A stretch of 64,000 bases of DNA from Anisodus tanguticus (GCA_034509755.1 CM067559.1:32602032-32666031); one strand, 5' to 3'. Shown: positions 45,217-56,799, counted from the stretch's first letter. The notes: generated by a model from the letters alone, not told the origin. Made by a program: numbers and translations.

Positions 45217-48018
45217 TCACATTCCATTATCAGTTTCTATATTCTGAATATGAGATATCTCATTCCAATCAAGTTCAAGACAAAGACACATCTTGATCTT
45301 TAGAGACTCTAGTGAAGACACTTTCTTCAGGAGACAATATGGAAGGCTCTTAAGCTTTTCACAGCAATTTAATTCTAACTCCTTAAGACTAGGCATTACT
45401 GAGATACCACCTTCTGGTTTTAAGTCTGTCCATTCTTCCCACTCTGAACAATATGAAAATCTCAATTTCTTCAACTTGGAAAATGCTTCAATTGTTCCTG
45501 GTAAGCCCAAGAATTCATTTCCCACATTTTTCAATTCATCCATAAGCCTTATCCAAAGAATTTCAAGAAATGGTAACTTACCTAAAGGTGGCAGAAAAGT
45601 GCAGTTAAAGCACTCACTTAGTGTAAGAACTCTAAGATTATTAAGGGACAATGTTATCCATGTTGGAAATTGAGTGCCTCTGTATCCATTGATTGTCAAA
45701 TTTCTAAGTTTTGGAGGTGGTATTAAAGCTTCCATCACATCCATTCTTACCTCACTAGCCCAATAGAAATTCAAACAAAGTTCTTTAACGTGTGTCTTGC
45801 TTCCTAATGCTGCCTTCTGTGCTTCAACTACGTCTTCTGCATCGTTCAAGTTGTTGATCACATGGATAGATACATACCCTTGAAGTTGGTTCAATTTTCC
45901 GATAAACCCCAACTTGCTCGATCCTTTCCCAACTATAAAGTCACTCAAAGTCCTAAGTTGAGCTAGACTTCCAATTCCTTGAGGAAAAGATTCCAACTTG
46001 GGTGTGTCAGTTGTAATGAGGTGTCTCAAGTTTATCAATTTTCCTATCTGTTGAGGAAGTCTTGAAAGACGCTTACATCCTTGAAGATCTAAGGTTTGCA
46101 GATTACACAACTGGCAAATGGCTTCAGGCAAGTTTTCCACTTGACTTCCGCTTAAATCAATATACCTTAGATGAAATAGATTTCCGATTTCTTCAGGGAG
46201 TTGTTGCATTCCACAGCCATGTAAGTTTAGAACTCTTAAACATTTAAGACCTTTGAGTAGATCTCGAGTAAGCTCTTTTGCTAGCAAGTGTTCAGCAAAA
46301 AGACTACGGATCCTTCCAATATCACAGACAGAAATAGGAGTTACTGCACTATCAGTTCTCTTCCAGCATAAATGATAAACACTAAGAATCTTTTCTTTGT
46401 TTTCAGTTGCTTCGGTCCCTCTGATGCTATAGCATTCTTTTCTTGAAAGAAACTGAGCAAAATCATGAACTACATCATGCATTTTGCAAGATATTATTAC
46501 ACTTGCATTTTTATCATCTGTCTCCAACTCGTGAAAGAAAGAGCGCATAGCTAAGTTCATGAAATACTCACGTCCTTTTGCTTCCTGTTGGTTATTTTCA
46601 ACTGTGCTGAGATAACCTTGTGCCATCCAAATTCTGATCAACTTGTCTACATTTATGACTGTATCTTTAGGGAAAATGGCACAGTATGAGAAACAACACT
46701 TCAAGATTGGGGGCAAATCGTCGTAGCTTAAGTACAAATGAGGAAAAAGGTCTATTGCCACTTTCTCTAATTCCCATATTTGATTGTCTAAAACAGTTTG
46801 CCATTCTTGTTCCGTAACCTTAAAACGTAAGAGACTTCCCATAGTCTTTACGGCAAGTGGCAATCCTTTGCACTTTCGAACAATTCTCCTTCCAATATCT
46901 TCTAAATTCTCACGATCCTCGTTAGTCCTTCCCGAAAATGCTATCCGACTAAACAATGACCAGCAATCCGAATCTGATATTTGTCCCAACCGATGCATGT
47001 AAGAACTGCCCATCATTCTCACAACCCTCTCACTCCTGGATGTAACCAAGATTCTACTTCCCAAAGCTCCATCCTTGAGGGAATTCTTCAACGGTTCCCA
47101 TTTAGAATAATCTTCGGACCATACATCATCTAGCACAAGAAAGAACCTTTTCTTAGAGACACATTCTTGAATTCTTTCCAACAACATATGAAGTTGAGAC
47201 AGATTCGGAGAGCTTTTAGTTAGAGCTTCAAGAATAGCTTTTGCAATTTTGACTTAATCGAAAGGGTCTGATACACAAATCCAAATTCTTTCATCGAAAT
47301 GACCTTTCAATTTCTTATCACCATAAGCTAGTTGGGCAAGTGTTGTTTTTCCAATCCCACCAGTACCCACAACAGAAATAATAAGGGGGCCATTTTCTTG
47401 ATCATTACTTCTCTCAAGCAACTTCCTTATTACAACATCTTTATCAGAATCTCTACCATGTACTTCTGATTCATCAACAATACCTGTAGTCATAACTCTC
47501 CTAAACACATCTTGATCAGAAACAACAACACTACTAGTTGCAGTACTAACTACAAAATTGAACTGATCTTTTTCTCTTACAATCTCTTCTAACTTCACAT
47601 CCAATTCCTTTATTTTACGAACAATATCGCGATTGACCTCAAGATTCTTGAAAGTAAAACAAGAAGGCAGAAGAAAGCAACTTACTTTCTTCCTAGGAAT
47701 TGAAGCAGCACCAGCAGGAGCCTCATTTCTTTCAATTTCTTGCAGGAGAATCCTTGTGCGCCATTCATCTAACACATTGTCTGCGTCATAGGAAAAATCT
47801 TCAAGCATTTCTAGCCAATGTTTAACATTTTTGTCTTTGACCCTTTTTCTCTCGGCATCATCCAATGCTTCTTTTATCATTTTCAACTTCAAAGATAGAT
47901 TTTGGATCTCTTTCTTGATCCCAATAGCCTTTCTTAGTTCCTCTACTTGTCCCTTAACTTGGTCCACAATGAAAGTGCCCAATTGGTCAAGCACAATGGA
48001 GACGAGTACTTCAGCCAT
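45217..48018 (-). pseudogene. CC-NBS-LRR disease-resistance gene with one in-frame stop
   Basis: Intracellular immune receptor of the CC-NB-LRR class, close in layout to the RGA2/Rpi-blb1 group. The start is taken at the ATG opening MAEVLVSIVLDQLG (48018), the usual start of this group; the frame is open 14 codons further upstream but only from TTG. Domains by residue: Rx-type coiled coil 1-110 with DFSYDADNVLDEW; P-loop GTGGIGKTT 218-226; stop codon TAA at 255 (47256-47254) after CVSDPFD; kinase-2 FFLVLDDVW 292-300; RNBS-B RILVTSR; GLPLA 385-389; FSYCAIFPKD; MHD 513-515; then LRRs to residue 933. The frame is unchanged across the stop and VKIAKAILEALT follows as expected, so this is a single nonsense change, probably GAA/GAG to TAA. 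No intron is needed. Could yield only a CC plus P-loop fragment unless read through. Confidence 0.9.
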
Positions 48019-48129
48019 GGTTGTTAGTTTCTTGATTGCTTTGGTTTGTTTATGAAACAAATTAAAAGGAAAATGAATATGAATTTATGGATATATAAAA
48101 TAATATACTAGCATACACGATCTTGTCTT
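48019..48129 (-). promoter_or_regulatory. Remaining 5' region of the resistance gene, cut by copia insertion
   Basis: Only 111 bp separate the ATG from the copia LTR. Any promoter of the resistance gene further upstream now lies beyond 53077. The stretch is AT-rich (TATATAAAATAATATAC at about 48091-48107), but no element can be named. Confidence 0.5.
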
Positions 48130-48282
48130 TGTTAGAGTGATTATTCAAATTATTGTAATTGTAATTAGGATCTTGAAAATTAGGTAAAGTAGAATAGTAG
48201 TCTTCTAGAATAGTTTTACTTTAGTCCATGTATATATATTGTATATTTGAAAGAATAATAATCAATGGATTTAATTCTTATA
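48130..48282 (+). repeat. 5' LTR of the copia element
   Basis: Begins TGTTAGAGTGATTAT and ends just before the primer-binding site. Compared with the 3' LTR it lacks roughly 52 bp after GTGATTAT (the GGGAAGATCCCATAATCACC region). Shared blocks include AGTCTTCTAGAATAGT and TTTAGTCCATGTATATATAT. Confidence 0.9.
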
Positions 48283-48296
48283 TGATATCATTAGCC
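48283..48296 (+). other. Primer-binding site of the copia element
   Basis: TGATATCATTAGCC at the LTR/internal junction is a decayed form of the TGGTATCAACAGCC site in the 3.8-kb copy (initiator tRNA-Met type). Confidence 0.65.
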
Positions 48297-48602
48297 AAAG
48301 ATCTTTTACCCTAAAAATCTTCTTTTCTTCCTCTCTTGGCCGATTTCTCCTTTTCCCTCTACATAGTTTTTGGACCAACACTTAGGTTTAGGAACCATCA
48401 ACCTAAAACTATCCCTTCCAAACCTAAAACTCCCTAGCCGTTTACCACTATTCCACTTAGGCTTAGGAATTCTAAAACCCTAAACCGAATACTACTACAC
48501 CAACTAGGCTAGAATACCCCCTCTCTTTAGGTTTTCTTTTTTTAATCCACTTCCATCAAAACACAACTTCATTCTCCTCCTTTTTTATTCTAAGTGGAAA
48601 CT

Positions 48603-49215
48603 ATGGCCGAACAACAAACCTTTCATCCCGCTCTTGCCGTCAATAACGTCAAGAACTTCATCCCATCACTATTGAAATAGAGAAAGGGCAGTATACCTCA
48701 TGGGCGGAACTATTCAAAATTCATTGCTGTGCTTATGAAGTACTTGACCATATTCTTCCTTCCGAGTCACCGTCGGATACCACTACGGTGGACAAGAAAT
48801 TATGGTCACGCTTAGATGTTATTGTCCTTTGGATTTATGGCACAATTTCGAATGATCTTCTTCATACCATCTTAGAACCCAATTCTACGGCTAAACAGGA
48901 GTGGGAAAGATTAGAGAATATTTTTCAAGATAACAAAATGTCTAGGGCCGTTTATCTTGAACACCAATTTACAAATATTAAATTGGATGATTTTTCTAAC
49001 ATCTCAACCTATTGTCAAGAATTAAAAGTACTTGCGGACCAATTGTCCAACGTTGGTTCGCCCGTGACAAATCAAAGATTAGTCCTTCAGTTGATTGCAG
49101 GGCTGAATGAACAATATGATGTGGCTACGTTCATTCAACAAAGCAATTTGTTACCTTCCTTTTACGAGGCCCGTTCAGGGTTAATCCTCGAGGAAACGAG
49201 GAAGGCAAAGTAGGC
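48603..49215 (+). pseudogene. copia gag, frameshifted
   Basis: Starts MAEQQTFHPALAVNNVKNFI. One base appears lost near 48665, after which the true frame continues IEIEKGQYTSWAELFKIH, VDKKLWSRLDVIVLWI, NIFQDNKMSRAVYLEHQF, DFSNISTYCQELKVLADQL, LVLQLIAGLNEQYDV and LPSFYEARSGLILEE. This is the UBN2-type Gag that packages element RNA. It ends in a stop at 49210-49212 (AAGTAG), before the glycine-rich tail that should precede protease. Confidence 0.85.
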
Positions 49216-49677
49216 ATCATCGGGTACAACCACCGGTGGAACGACTCTCGTTTCTACCAACTCTTTTCCACTTATTTGGAACCCCAAAATTCTGGTTCGA
49301 GTAACCAAAATAATCGTCAAAATAATGGTAAAAAATGGGGTTCAAATCGAAACAATAAAGGAAAAAATAATTGTGGCAAGGAACGTGGACGGGGCGGGGG
49401 ACAAACCGACGCAGCAGAACGCCCGGCCCGGCCAAATGGCGGGGCGCGGTGGAGGGCGGTTCCGAAGCGATAGCGGCGGGCAGTGGGGGCAGTACCCACC
49501 GTGGGCCTGGGCCCCATAGTGGGTTGCCCCGCCATGCCCATTTCCGACCTCTTCGTGGGCCCGACCTCTTCCTTCTTCAAATCGCCAACCCGGGGTTCTT
49601 GGATCTCGTCCACAACATGCTTTTGAACTTAGGCACCATCTTCCGTCGGATATGCACCCACAGATATTGAGCAAGTC

Positions 49678-50240
49678 ATGAGTCACATGAATCTGAATCT
49701 TCCAGATGAATCGTGGTACATGGATACAGGGGCTACGTCACACATGACATCATCTCAAGGTAATCTTTCGTCTTATTTTAATACGAGTGGTAAAAAAAAT
49801 ATTATTGTCGGCAATGGACAGAAAATTCCAATTCGTGGTATTGGTCAGGTAACACTACCCTCTCCACACCCACCTTTATGTTTGAAAAATGTCTTACATG
49901 CACCAAAATTAATTAAAAACTTGATCTGTGTTAGACGTTTTACAACTGACAATAATGTTTCTGTGAATTTTGATCTGTTTGATTTTTCTGTGAAGGGTTT
50001 TCAGACAGGGATGCAGCTCATGAGATGTAATAGCACGGGGACTTATATCCCATCACCTCTGTCTCCAACAACCACATGGTTAAACCTTCCACATTTGCGG
50101 TCATCTCTCCTAGTCTATGGTACAATAGGTTGGGACACCCAATAGCACCCGTTTTTAATCAATTTAGAAAGAATAATTTGATTTCTTGTAATGGACGTTT
50201 GGACTCTTCTGTTTTCCAAACCTGTGTGTTTGGTAAACAT
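49678..50240 (+). pseudogene. copia protease and GAG-pre-integrase relic
   Basis: SWYMDTGATSHMTSSQ carries an intact aspartic protease active site. VGNGQKIPIRGIGQ and LKNVLHAPKLIKNLICVRRF follow, the standard copia protease end. The pre-integrase block (LWYNRLGHP at about 50113, later SSVFQTCVFGKHT) is in another frame, so the polyprotein is broken near 50070. Confidence 0.85.
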
Positions 50241-50293
50241 ACTAAACTTTCGTTTTCTACATTTACTACTAATACTGTTATGCCATTTAATAA

Positions 50294-50923
50294 TTGCATT
50301 GTGATTTGTGGACTTCACCCGTATTAAGTGCTATAGGTCATAAGTACTATTTGCTCATTCTTGATGATTTTTCAAATTTTTTGAGGACCTTTCCCTTAGG
50401 ACAAAAATCACAGACCTGTAACATTTTGAAACAATTTAGTGTATTTATCAAAACTCAGTTTGACAAAATCATTAAATGTTTTCAATGTGATAATGGGGGG
50501 AAATTTATAAATGCCCAATTTCAGAATTTTTGTCAACAAAATGGGATGTCTGTCCGTATTTCCTGTTCACATACATCTTCTCAAAATGGGAATGCTGAAA
50601 GAAAGATTCGAACAATCAATAATATGACTCGTTCTATTCTTATGTATTCGTCCACACCACCATATGTTTGGCATCATGCTCTTCAAATGACTACATATCT
50701 CTTAAATATTCTTCCTAGTAAACTATTCTTCAATGTGTCCCCTACTCATGTATCGTACAACCGTATCCCTTCGTTTACACATTTACGGGTTTTTGGGTGT
50801 TTGTGTTATCCCTTGTTTCCGTCCACCAACATTTATAAACTTCAAGCTCGATCTACGTTTTGCGTGTTTTTAGGATACCCACAAAATTATAGGGGATATA
50901 AATGCTTTGATACGTCAACATGA
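50294..50923 (+). pseudogene. copia integrase relic
   Basis: DDE integrase core: HCDLWTSPVLSAIGHKYY with the first Asp, LILDDFSNFLRTFPL, FQCDNGGKFINAQF with the second Asp, then SCSHTSSQNGNAERKIRTI with the catalytic Glu. It continues to TYLLNILPS and FTHLRVFGCLCYPLFPS as at 1-669. A stop at 50921-50923 replaces the Asn of the expected STNKIIIS, which separates integrase from the linker (50969-51424). Confidence 0.85.
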
Positions 50924-50968
50924 AAAATCATTATTTCTTGTCATGTTATCTTTGATGAATCAACCTTC

Positions 50969-51424
50969 ATGTTTGCTACATCTCGAGCGGCATCCCCACA
51001 TTCATATGATTTTCTGGACAACGGAATTCATCCAATTTTGAGGTATCATCTAAACTCTCAAAATAATAATTTAGGGCCATCACCGATCCCTACAACTCAA
51101 CCCGTCACCATACCACCTTTCGGCAACACGCTGGCCCAGACCAGTACAGGGCCCACTACATCGGCCCAAAATACCGAAACCACCCTACCCATTGTTTCGG
51201 CCCAAAATCCCGATACAACCCAACCATCCACTGGCCCACCTTCTCAAAGGACCATGGAAACGCGTGCAATGCACGTGATTTTTCGACCTAAACACTATTT
51301 TAACCTAACCACCTCGGTCCAACCCTCACCAATACCAAAAAATCCCAAAGTTGCCTTATCAGACCCGAATTGGAAAGCTCTCATGTTAGATGAATTTACT
51401 GCTCTTATTCAAAATAAGTCATGA
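50969..51424 (+). pseudogene. copia integrase-RT linker
   Basis: Low-complexity Thr/Pro/Gln-rich linker between integrase and RT, ending PNWKALMLDEFTALIQNKS. The next codon, Trp in the other copies (NKTWELV), is TGA here. Confidence 0.75.
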
Positions 51425-52850
51425 GATTTGGTACCACGACAATCTAATGTGAACATAATTCCGTCTATGTGGATTTTTTGCCATAAAAAGAATTCTGATG
51501 GTTTTTTTGCGAGATACAAAGCTCGTCTTGTTGGCGATGGCAGGTCTCAGTAGGCGTAGATTGCGGTGAAACATTCAGTCCGGTGGTCAAGCCTGCAACT
51601 ATCAGGACTGTTCTTAGTCTGGCACTGTCCAAATCATGGTCCATTCATCAGTTGGATGCCAAAAATGCATTTTTACATGACCACTTGCAGGAAACGGTAT
51701 ATATGCATCAGCCGTTGGGATTTCGCGATCCTGCCCGTCCAGATCACGTGTGCCTGTTGAGAAAATCTTTATATGGTCTGAAACAAGCTCATCGGGTATG
51801 GTATAACAGGTTTGTAGGATTTGTTTCCAAGTTGGGATTCTCTCACAGCAAGTCCGGTCAGTCTCTTTTTATTTATAAGAAGGGCACAGATATGGCTTAT
51901 ATACTTCTATATGTTGATGACATTATTCTCACTGCCTCCTCAACTTCACTTCGCCAGTCTATTATGCCCCTTCTTGTAGCAGAATTTGCAATGAAGGACT
52001 TGGGTCCGTTGAATTATTTTCTTGGCATTGCTGTCACTCACTATGCAGGTGGTTTGTTTCTCAGTCAAAAAAAGTATGTCGAGGAGATACTTGACAAAGC
52101 AGGGATGTATTCATGCAAACCTTCCCATACTCAGGTTGACATAAAGGCAAAGTTGAGCAACGCTTCAGGAACTCCATACAGAGACCCCACACATTACCGC
52201 AGCCTTGCAGGTGCATTACAATATCTGACTTTTATGAGGCCTGACATTTCCTATGCGGTCCAGCAAGTTTGTTTACACATGCATGATCCGAATGATGAAC
52301 ATATGTGGGCTCTCAAGAGGATTCTGCGGTATATTAAGGATACTCTACATTTCGGACTTCATCTGTATAAGTCCTTTGTCTCGAGTCTTTCTGCTTACAC
52401 TGATGCGGATTGGGGTGGCTGCCCAGACATACGTCGTTCCACTTCCGGTTATTGTGTGTTCTTAGGCGACAATCTTGTCTCATGGTCCTCCAAACGTCAA
52501 TCCACACTATCTCGGTCAAGTGCAAAGGTGGAATACCGAGGGGTGGCAAATTCTGTTGTTGAATCATGTTGGCTCTGTAATCTGCTACTGGAGCTCCATT
52601 GTCCGATTGAAAAGGCGACATTGGTCTATTGTGACAATATGAGTGCGATTTATTTGTCTGGCAATCCTGTTCAGCATCAACGCACGAAACACTTTGAAAT
52701 AGATATCTTATTTGTCTGAGAAAAAGTTGTCTGTGGTCAAGTCCGTGTTCTCCACGTGCCGTCCCGTTATCAGATAGCTGACATCTTTATAAAAGGTCTT
52801 CCACGCATACTTTTTGATGATTTCGGGGACAGTCTCAACATCCAAGAACC
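51425..52850 (+). pseudogene. copia reverse transcriptase and RNase H relic
   Basis: After a stop and a small deletion near 51550, a long open frame (51583-52719) carries RT: VKPATIRTVLSLALS, HQLDAKNAFLHD with the first catalytic Asp, LRKSLYGLKQA, and the YVDD active site at about 51910-51921. It then has LGPLNYFLGI. RNase H follows with YTDADWGGCPD, RRSTSGYCVFLGDNLVSW, SRSSAKVEYRG and VYCDNMSAIYLSGNPVQHQR. A TGA at 52717-52719 cuts the end, but VRVLHVPSRYQIADIF continues in frame to about 52850. Catalytic residues remain, but the polyprotein is interrupted. Confidence 0.9.
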
Positions 52851-52872
52851 TCCATCTAAGATTGCGGGGGAC

Positions 52873-53077
52873 TGTTAGAGTGATTATGGGAAGATCCCAT
52901 AATCACCTCCCTCATTATTATAATTGATATTGTAATTATTTTATTTATTGTAATTATAATTAGAATCTTGTAAATTAGGTAAAGTAAAATAATAGTCTTC
53001 TAGAATAGTCTTCCTTTAGTCCATGTATATATATTATATATTTGGAAGAATAATAATCAAGAGATTCAATTCTGAGA
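52873..53077 (+). repeat. 3' LTR of the copia element
   Basis: Begins TGTTAGAGTGATTATGGGAA after the polypurine tract GCGGGGGAC and ends near CAATTCTGAGA, where similarity to the 5' LTR stops. Confidence 0.88.
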
Positions 53078-53082
53078 GTATT

Positions 53083-53473
53083 ACAAGTTAAATAATAGTA
53101 GTAGCATAACTGATCTGGTCTTACAGGTTAAGTTATTGTTGTACCTTAAACTTAAAGTATGAACGGTATAAAAAAATCAAAGTGAATGGTCATTATTATG
53201 TATTGTTTCTAACCACTTTTCTGTTTCTTCCAGCAAATTTCTCCCTGTTTCTTCCTTAACAAGTCAATTAAGAAAACATAAAATTACAAGTGTAATATAT
53301 CAAATTGTCCTTATTTAATTCTTATCGGAATTGCTACTATTGAAAAATGAGTATTTCTTGATTATTTTTGGGCTAAAAAGACATTTAAAATGAGACGGAA
53401 AAAGTACCTACATATCTATAATTTTTTATAGCCAAGGTAATGTGATATTTCTCTATGACCAGTAATTATTTTT

Positions 53474-53508
<35 letters not shown>

Positions 53509-53645
53509 TTCCCATTTCTTTTTTCTCTTTACCTTTTTCCTAATTTTCCGCATTTATGTGATGTTAAAAAGTCCAACAATTGCCTCACCTAACATTTGCC
53601 TCACCTAACATTTGCCTCATAATTCTTCAATAGTTAACACCTTAA
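53083..53645. other. Non-coding with short tandem repeats
   Basis: No gene. At 53468-53510 a TTTATTTCTT decamer is repeated about four times. At about 53582-53620 ACATTTGCCTCACCTA is repeated two to three times. Confidence 0.6.
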
Positions 53646-53970
53646 GGGTGTGTTTGGTAGGAAAGAAAATGCCTTTCACGAAAAATATGTTTCAGAAAAA
53701 TAAGTAATTTTCTTATTTAATTTTTAGTATTTGATAAGTAAATAGAAATATCTCTCAAAAATATTTGCATATAATCTATTCAAACAGTATGGAATGGGGG
53801 CAGATTTAGGGGTGGTGGGGAAGGGGGCTATGGAAGGTGGGAGTGGTGGTGGGATGTGTTGGAGGATGAGACAGAGATAAATAGTGTGGAATGATACTCA
53901 TGAAATTTATTTTTCCTACTTCTAGGAAAGTCATTATCCTCATTTTTAAAAGTAATTTATTCGGAGGAAC
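53646..53970. mobile_element. MITE relic of the GGGTGTGTTTGG family
   Basis: Starts GGGTGTGTTTGGTAGGAAAG and matches the 4927-5281 MITE read from its other end (AAATAAGTAATTTTCTTA; CTCTCAAAAATATTTGCATA; GTGGAATGATACTCATGAAA; TTTTCCTACTTCTAGGAAA). The far TIR is not recognisable, so this copy is truncated. Confidence 0.6.
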
Positions 53971-54119
53971 ATACTTTATCTCAAAAGTCATATTATATCG
54001 CCATACACTTTAGCTTTGCATTAAAAAAAGTATTCGATTTAGGTAATCAAAGTCGAACAAATAATTTCCTCGAGGAATACTTATGTCCATAAGTTATATT
54101 ATGTCGTATGAATCTTAGC

Positions 54120-55054
54120 TAGATATGGCAATGGATCTTGGATCCGGTCCGGATCCGATGGATCCAGATCCATTTTATAGGATATGGATTTTCAAAATGT
54201 GAACCCGACGGATCCGGATTGGACCCGGATCCGTTTCTGACGGATCGGATCTGGATATGAATCTTGTATTTGAGATCCGTATCGGTCCAGATCCGATCCG
54301 TGGATTGGATTTTATTAAATATATTCATAGCTTAGAATGTAATTTTATAAGTATTTTCTTAATTTTTTTTCATAATTTATGTATTGGGTAAAGGGTTGAA
54401 CCAGGATAAGGCACAAGTCACACAACCATGTAATTTGTCTTTGAAGTTTCATTTCTTTTACATATATACTCTCTGCAGTTTTTCATATTTTCATTTCTAT
54501 AAATAGAAAAAATTATCACTCTTCTTTAAATTTCTCTTTCTTGAATCTGCTAGCGGTAAGCTTTAAGTATATGTCTCTCATTTGTTTGATCAGCAAAAAA
54601 AATTGGGACTTTTGATATATGACTGACATTGTTTTATGTTGTTTAATGAAGTCAATCAGTAGAACTACAAGTGGAGCATCACTAAAGCCTCCAAAAATTA
54701 GCTCAAAGTTGCAACCTGTTTGCATCACTAATGAAATCAATCGTCTTTATTTTCTTGTGATGCTAAAACTTTGTTCAGTATTTTGAAAGAATGGTGTCAT
54801 GTTTGTGTAGGTTGATTGAATGAACTCAATCATTTTTTTCAATCAGATTGCGTTTAATTGTCATAAAAGTTTCAACATGTGAGAATATTATTCAAGCCAA
54901 AAAAAATTACATGTAGATCCAGATCCGATCCGTGGACCCGGTGGATCCGGATGTGGATCTGATTTTTATGGACCCGATGGATCTGGATCCAGGTATGAAA
55001 AATGGATCTGGATCTAGTAGGATCCGGTCCAGTTCCGATCCGTTGCCATCCCTA
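54120..55054. mobile_element. hAT-like non-autonomous element with 8-bp target duplication
   Basis: Exact 8-bp direct repeat ATCTTAGC flanks the element (54112-54119 and 55055-55062). Ends are TAGATATGGCAATGGAT on the left and, inverted, TAGGGATGGCAACGGAT on the right, matching the TAGGGNTGGCAA-type termini of plant hAT elements. About 190 bp at the left and 140 bp at the right are dense in GGATCCG/CGGATCC-type subterminal motifs, a hAT-like arrangement. At 935 bp it has no recognisable transposase; the 74-codon minus frame at 54516-54740 is not identifiable. Confidence 0.9.
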
Positions 55055-55062
55055 ATCTTAGC

Positions 55063-56523
55063 TTTATATCCATAAAACTTGTCGTTTCAGGGAATTGAAT
55101 ATTACTAAAAATTAATCTACCCGGCTTGACATTTTGGATCATCAATTTGGAGCATGCTTGCTTGTCACAAATAATCTCACCGTGAATGATAAAGGTTTTT
55201 TTTTTGGGTCTCAAAGATATAGTTTATATTAATTTAAATAGAAGCACATTAATACAAGAGTGACCCACATTAATAAAAAAGATGGAATGTACACAGTATT
55301 GGCTTGTGCAGGTAAGAGCTTATATGTTTTTCCATCCTTATCAACATTCAAAATTGAGATTCGAAAACTTGCACATCCAAAATTAGTTGTAGAAGTTGAA
55401 TCATGCTTCGCCAGCAAGTCTTCCAGTTGGTTCCGCTACGTGTACATGTAATTCACCCAAAAGGGTAACAAACTCCTGCAGCAACGCAGTGATTTCTGCA
55501 CTAACATTAGTAGAGTAAGGTGACCTGAATAACCCACGACCTAGTTGCTTCGCTCTCCCTACTCCTCCCTATCCAGAATTTGATATTGCAGCATGTTATA
55601 ATATAAGAGTTCATCAAACAGTGCATTGAATCAGGTTCTCTAACCGTTCCCTTAATTAAAGCACTAAGTAAATAACACGAGATATTTACGTGGAAATCAT
55701 CTTGCTCAAGGGAGTAAAATTATGACCTATCCTAGTAGGATTTTTCCAAAACTTCACTAAGAACTAAGCAATGTCTAAATAACAACCTAGGAATTACTCT
55801 TAATCCCCCAGTCTTACAATAACTCTATTGCAACCTCTCTACAATACCTCTTTTGTAAAGACACTCCTTGACTAACTCTAGTCAAACAAACAGCTCAAAG
55901 ACTTGAGAAACCAAAAGACCTACAAACAACTTCATACAAGATGAGTAGGTTTACAAGTATAAGAATAACAAAACAAAGACTCAACAAACCTAGGACTTAG
56001 ACATCTTCATTTGTTATAGAACCGGTCCTTCAGTTTATTGCAGCTTTGGTCTTGACTGAAGCTCTGATGAACTCAACGGCTTGCAAGTTAAAGTGAGAAC
56101 AATTTTGATTTATGAAAGATTAGATTTTCACTCCTCAACATGTTGCATATATATGGGATGTGAAGGAAGTGATAAACCTTAAACCTTGGACCAATAGAAA
56201 GGCCACAACAACTCTGCAGCAGTGTTGCGACACTGCCACTGTGTTAGCAGCTTTACAGATGTAGAGTTGACTTGCATCAGCAGAACTGGTCCATATGAGA
56301 ATGGAACTGGTTCCTTCATACATGTTTGTCAAATCATCAAAATAATATATAAAATACATTATTATTACCATCAGTAGTAAGTGTAAAGTTTAGAGAAGAT
56401 AGTACTAATATATTAAGGGAAAATTTTGGAAACATACACTCCACTCACTTACATTACAAAATATAGCTCAAAATTTATATTGCAAAAACATAGCCCACAA
56501 ACACTTTTATATAATGTTATATA
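55063..56523. other. Non-coding, probable repeat-derived
   Basis: No gene recognised. The stretch at 55620-55980 (AACACGAGATATTTACGTGG; CAAGGGAGTAAAATTATGACC) reads like non-coding retrotransposon sequence, but I cannot place it in a family. Short open frames at 55260-55451 and 56135-56371 lack recognisable homology. Confidence 0.45.
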
Positions 56524-56796
56524 TTCCCTCTGTCCTAATTTATGTGGCACCATTTCCTTTTTAGTTTGTCCCAAAAAGAATGTCACACTTTCTTATTTGG
56601 CAACTGTTTAATGACACCATCCCTATTTTACCCTTGTTGGGTCCTACTTATTTTGAAGATGTACTTATTGTGAAGAAAAGTAAAAAAAATGTAGGCACAA
56701 AAGTAAGGGCAATTTGGTAAACATAACAAAATCTTCTTTTATTTCTTAAACTCCGTGTCCGATCAAATGGTGCAACATAAATTGAGACAGTGGGAG
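56524..56796. mobile_element. Stowaway MITE
   Basis: 273-bp element with ends TTCCCTCTGTCCTAATTTAT and, inverted, CTCCCACTGTCTCAATTTAT, flanked by TA. Same family as the intronic copy at 37530-37767 but more diverged. Confidence 0.85.
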
Positions 56797-56799
56797 TAC

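Larger units (their letters stand above)
48130..53077 (+). mobile_element. Near full-length Ty1/copia retrotransposon, both LTRs present, defective
   Basis: Structure: 5' LTR 48130-48282, primer-binding site 48283-48296, gag, protease, integrase, RT, RNase H in copia order, polypurine tract at about 52864-52872, 3' LTR 52873-53077. Flanks GTCTT (48125-48129) and GTATT (53078-53082) fit a 5-bp target duplication with one mismatch. The LTRs are not identical and the 5' copy lacks about 52 bp, so the insertion is not recent. Many stops and frameshifts make it non-autonomous. It lies head to head with the resistance gene, 112 bp from its ATG. Confidence 0.92.

Noticed and set aside
45293..47002. 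Plus-strand frames inside the resistance gene
   Set aside because: Antisense shadows of the LRR and NB coding sequence, with no independent support.
49317..49686. Several overlapping GC-rich frames of about 100 codons on both strands
   Set aside because: They fall in the Gly/Asn/Arg-rich gag-to-protease spacer of the copia element. The compositional bias keeps all frames open.
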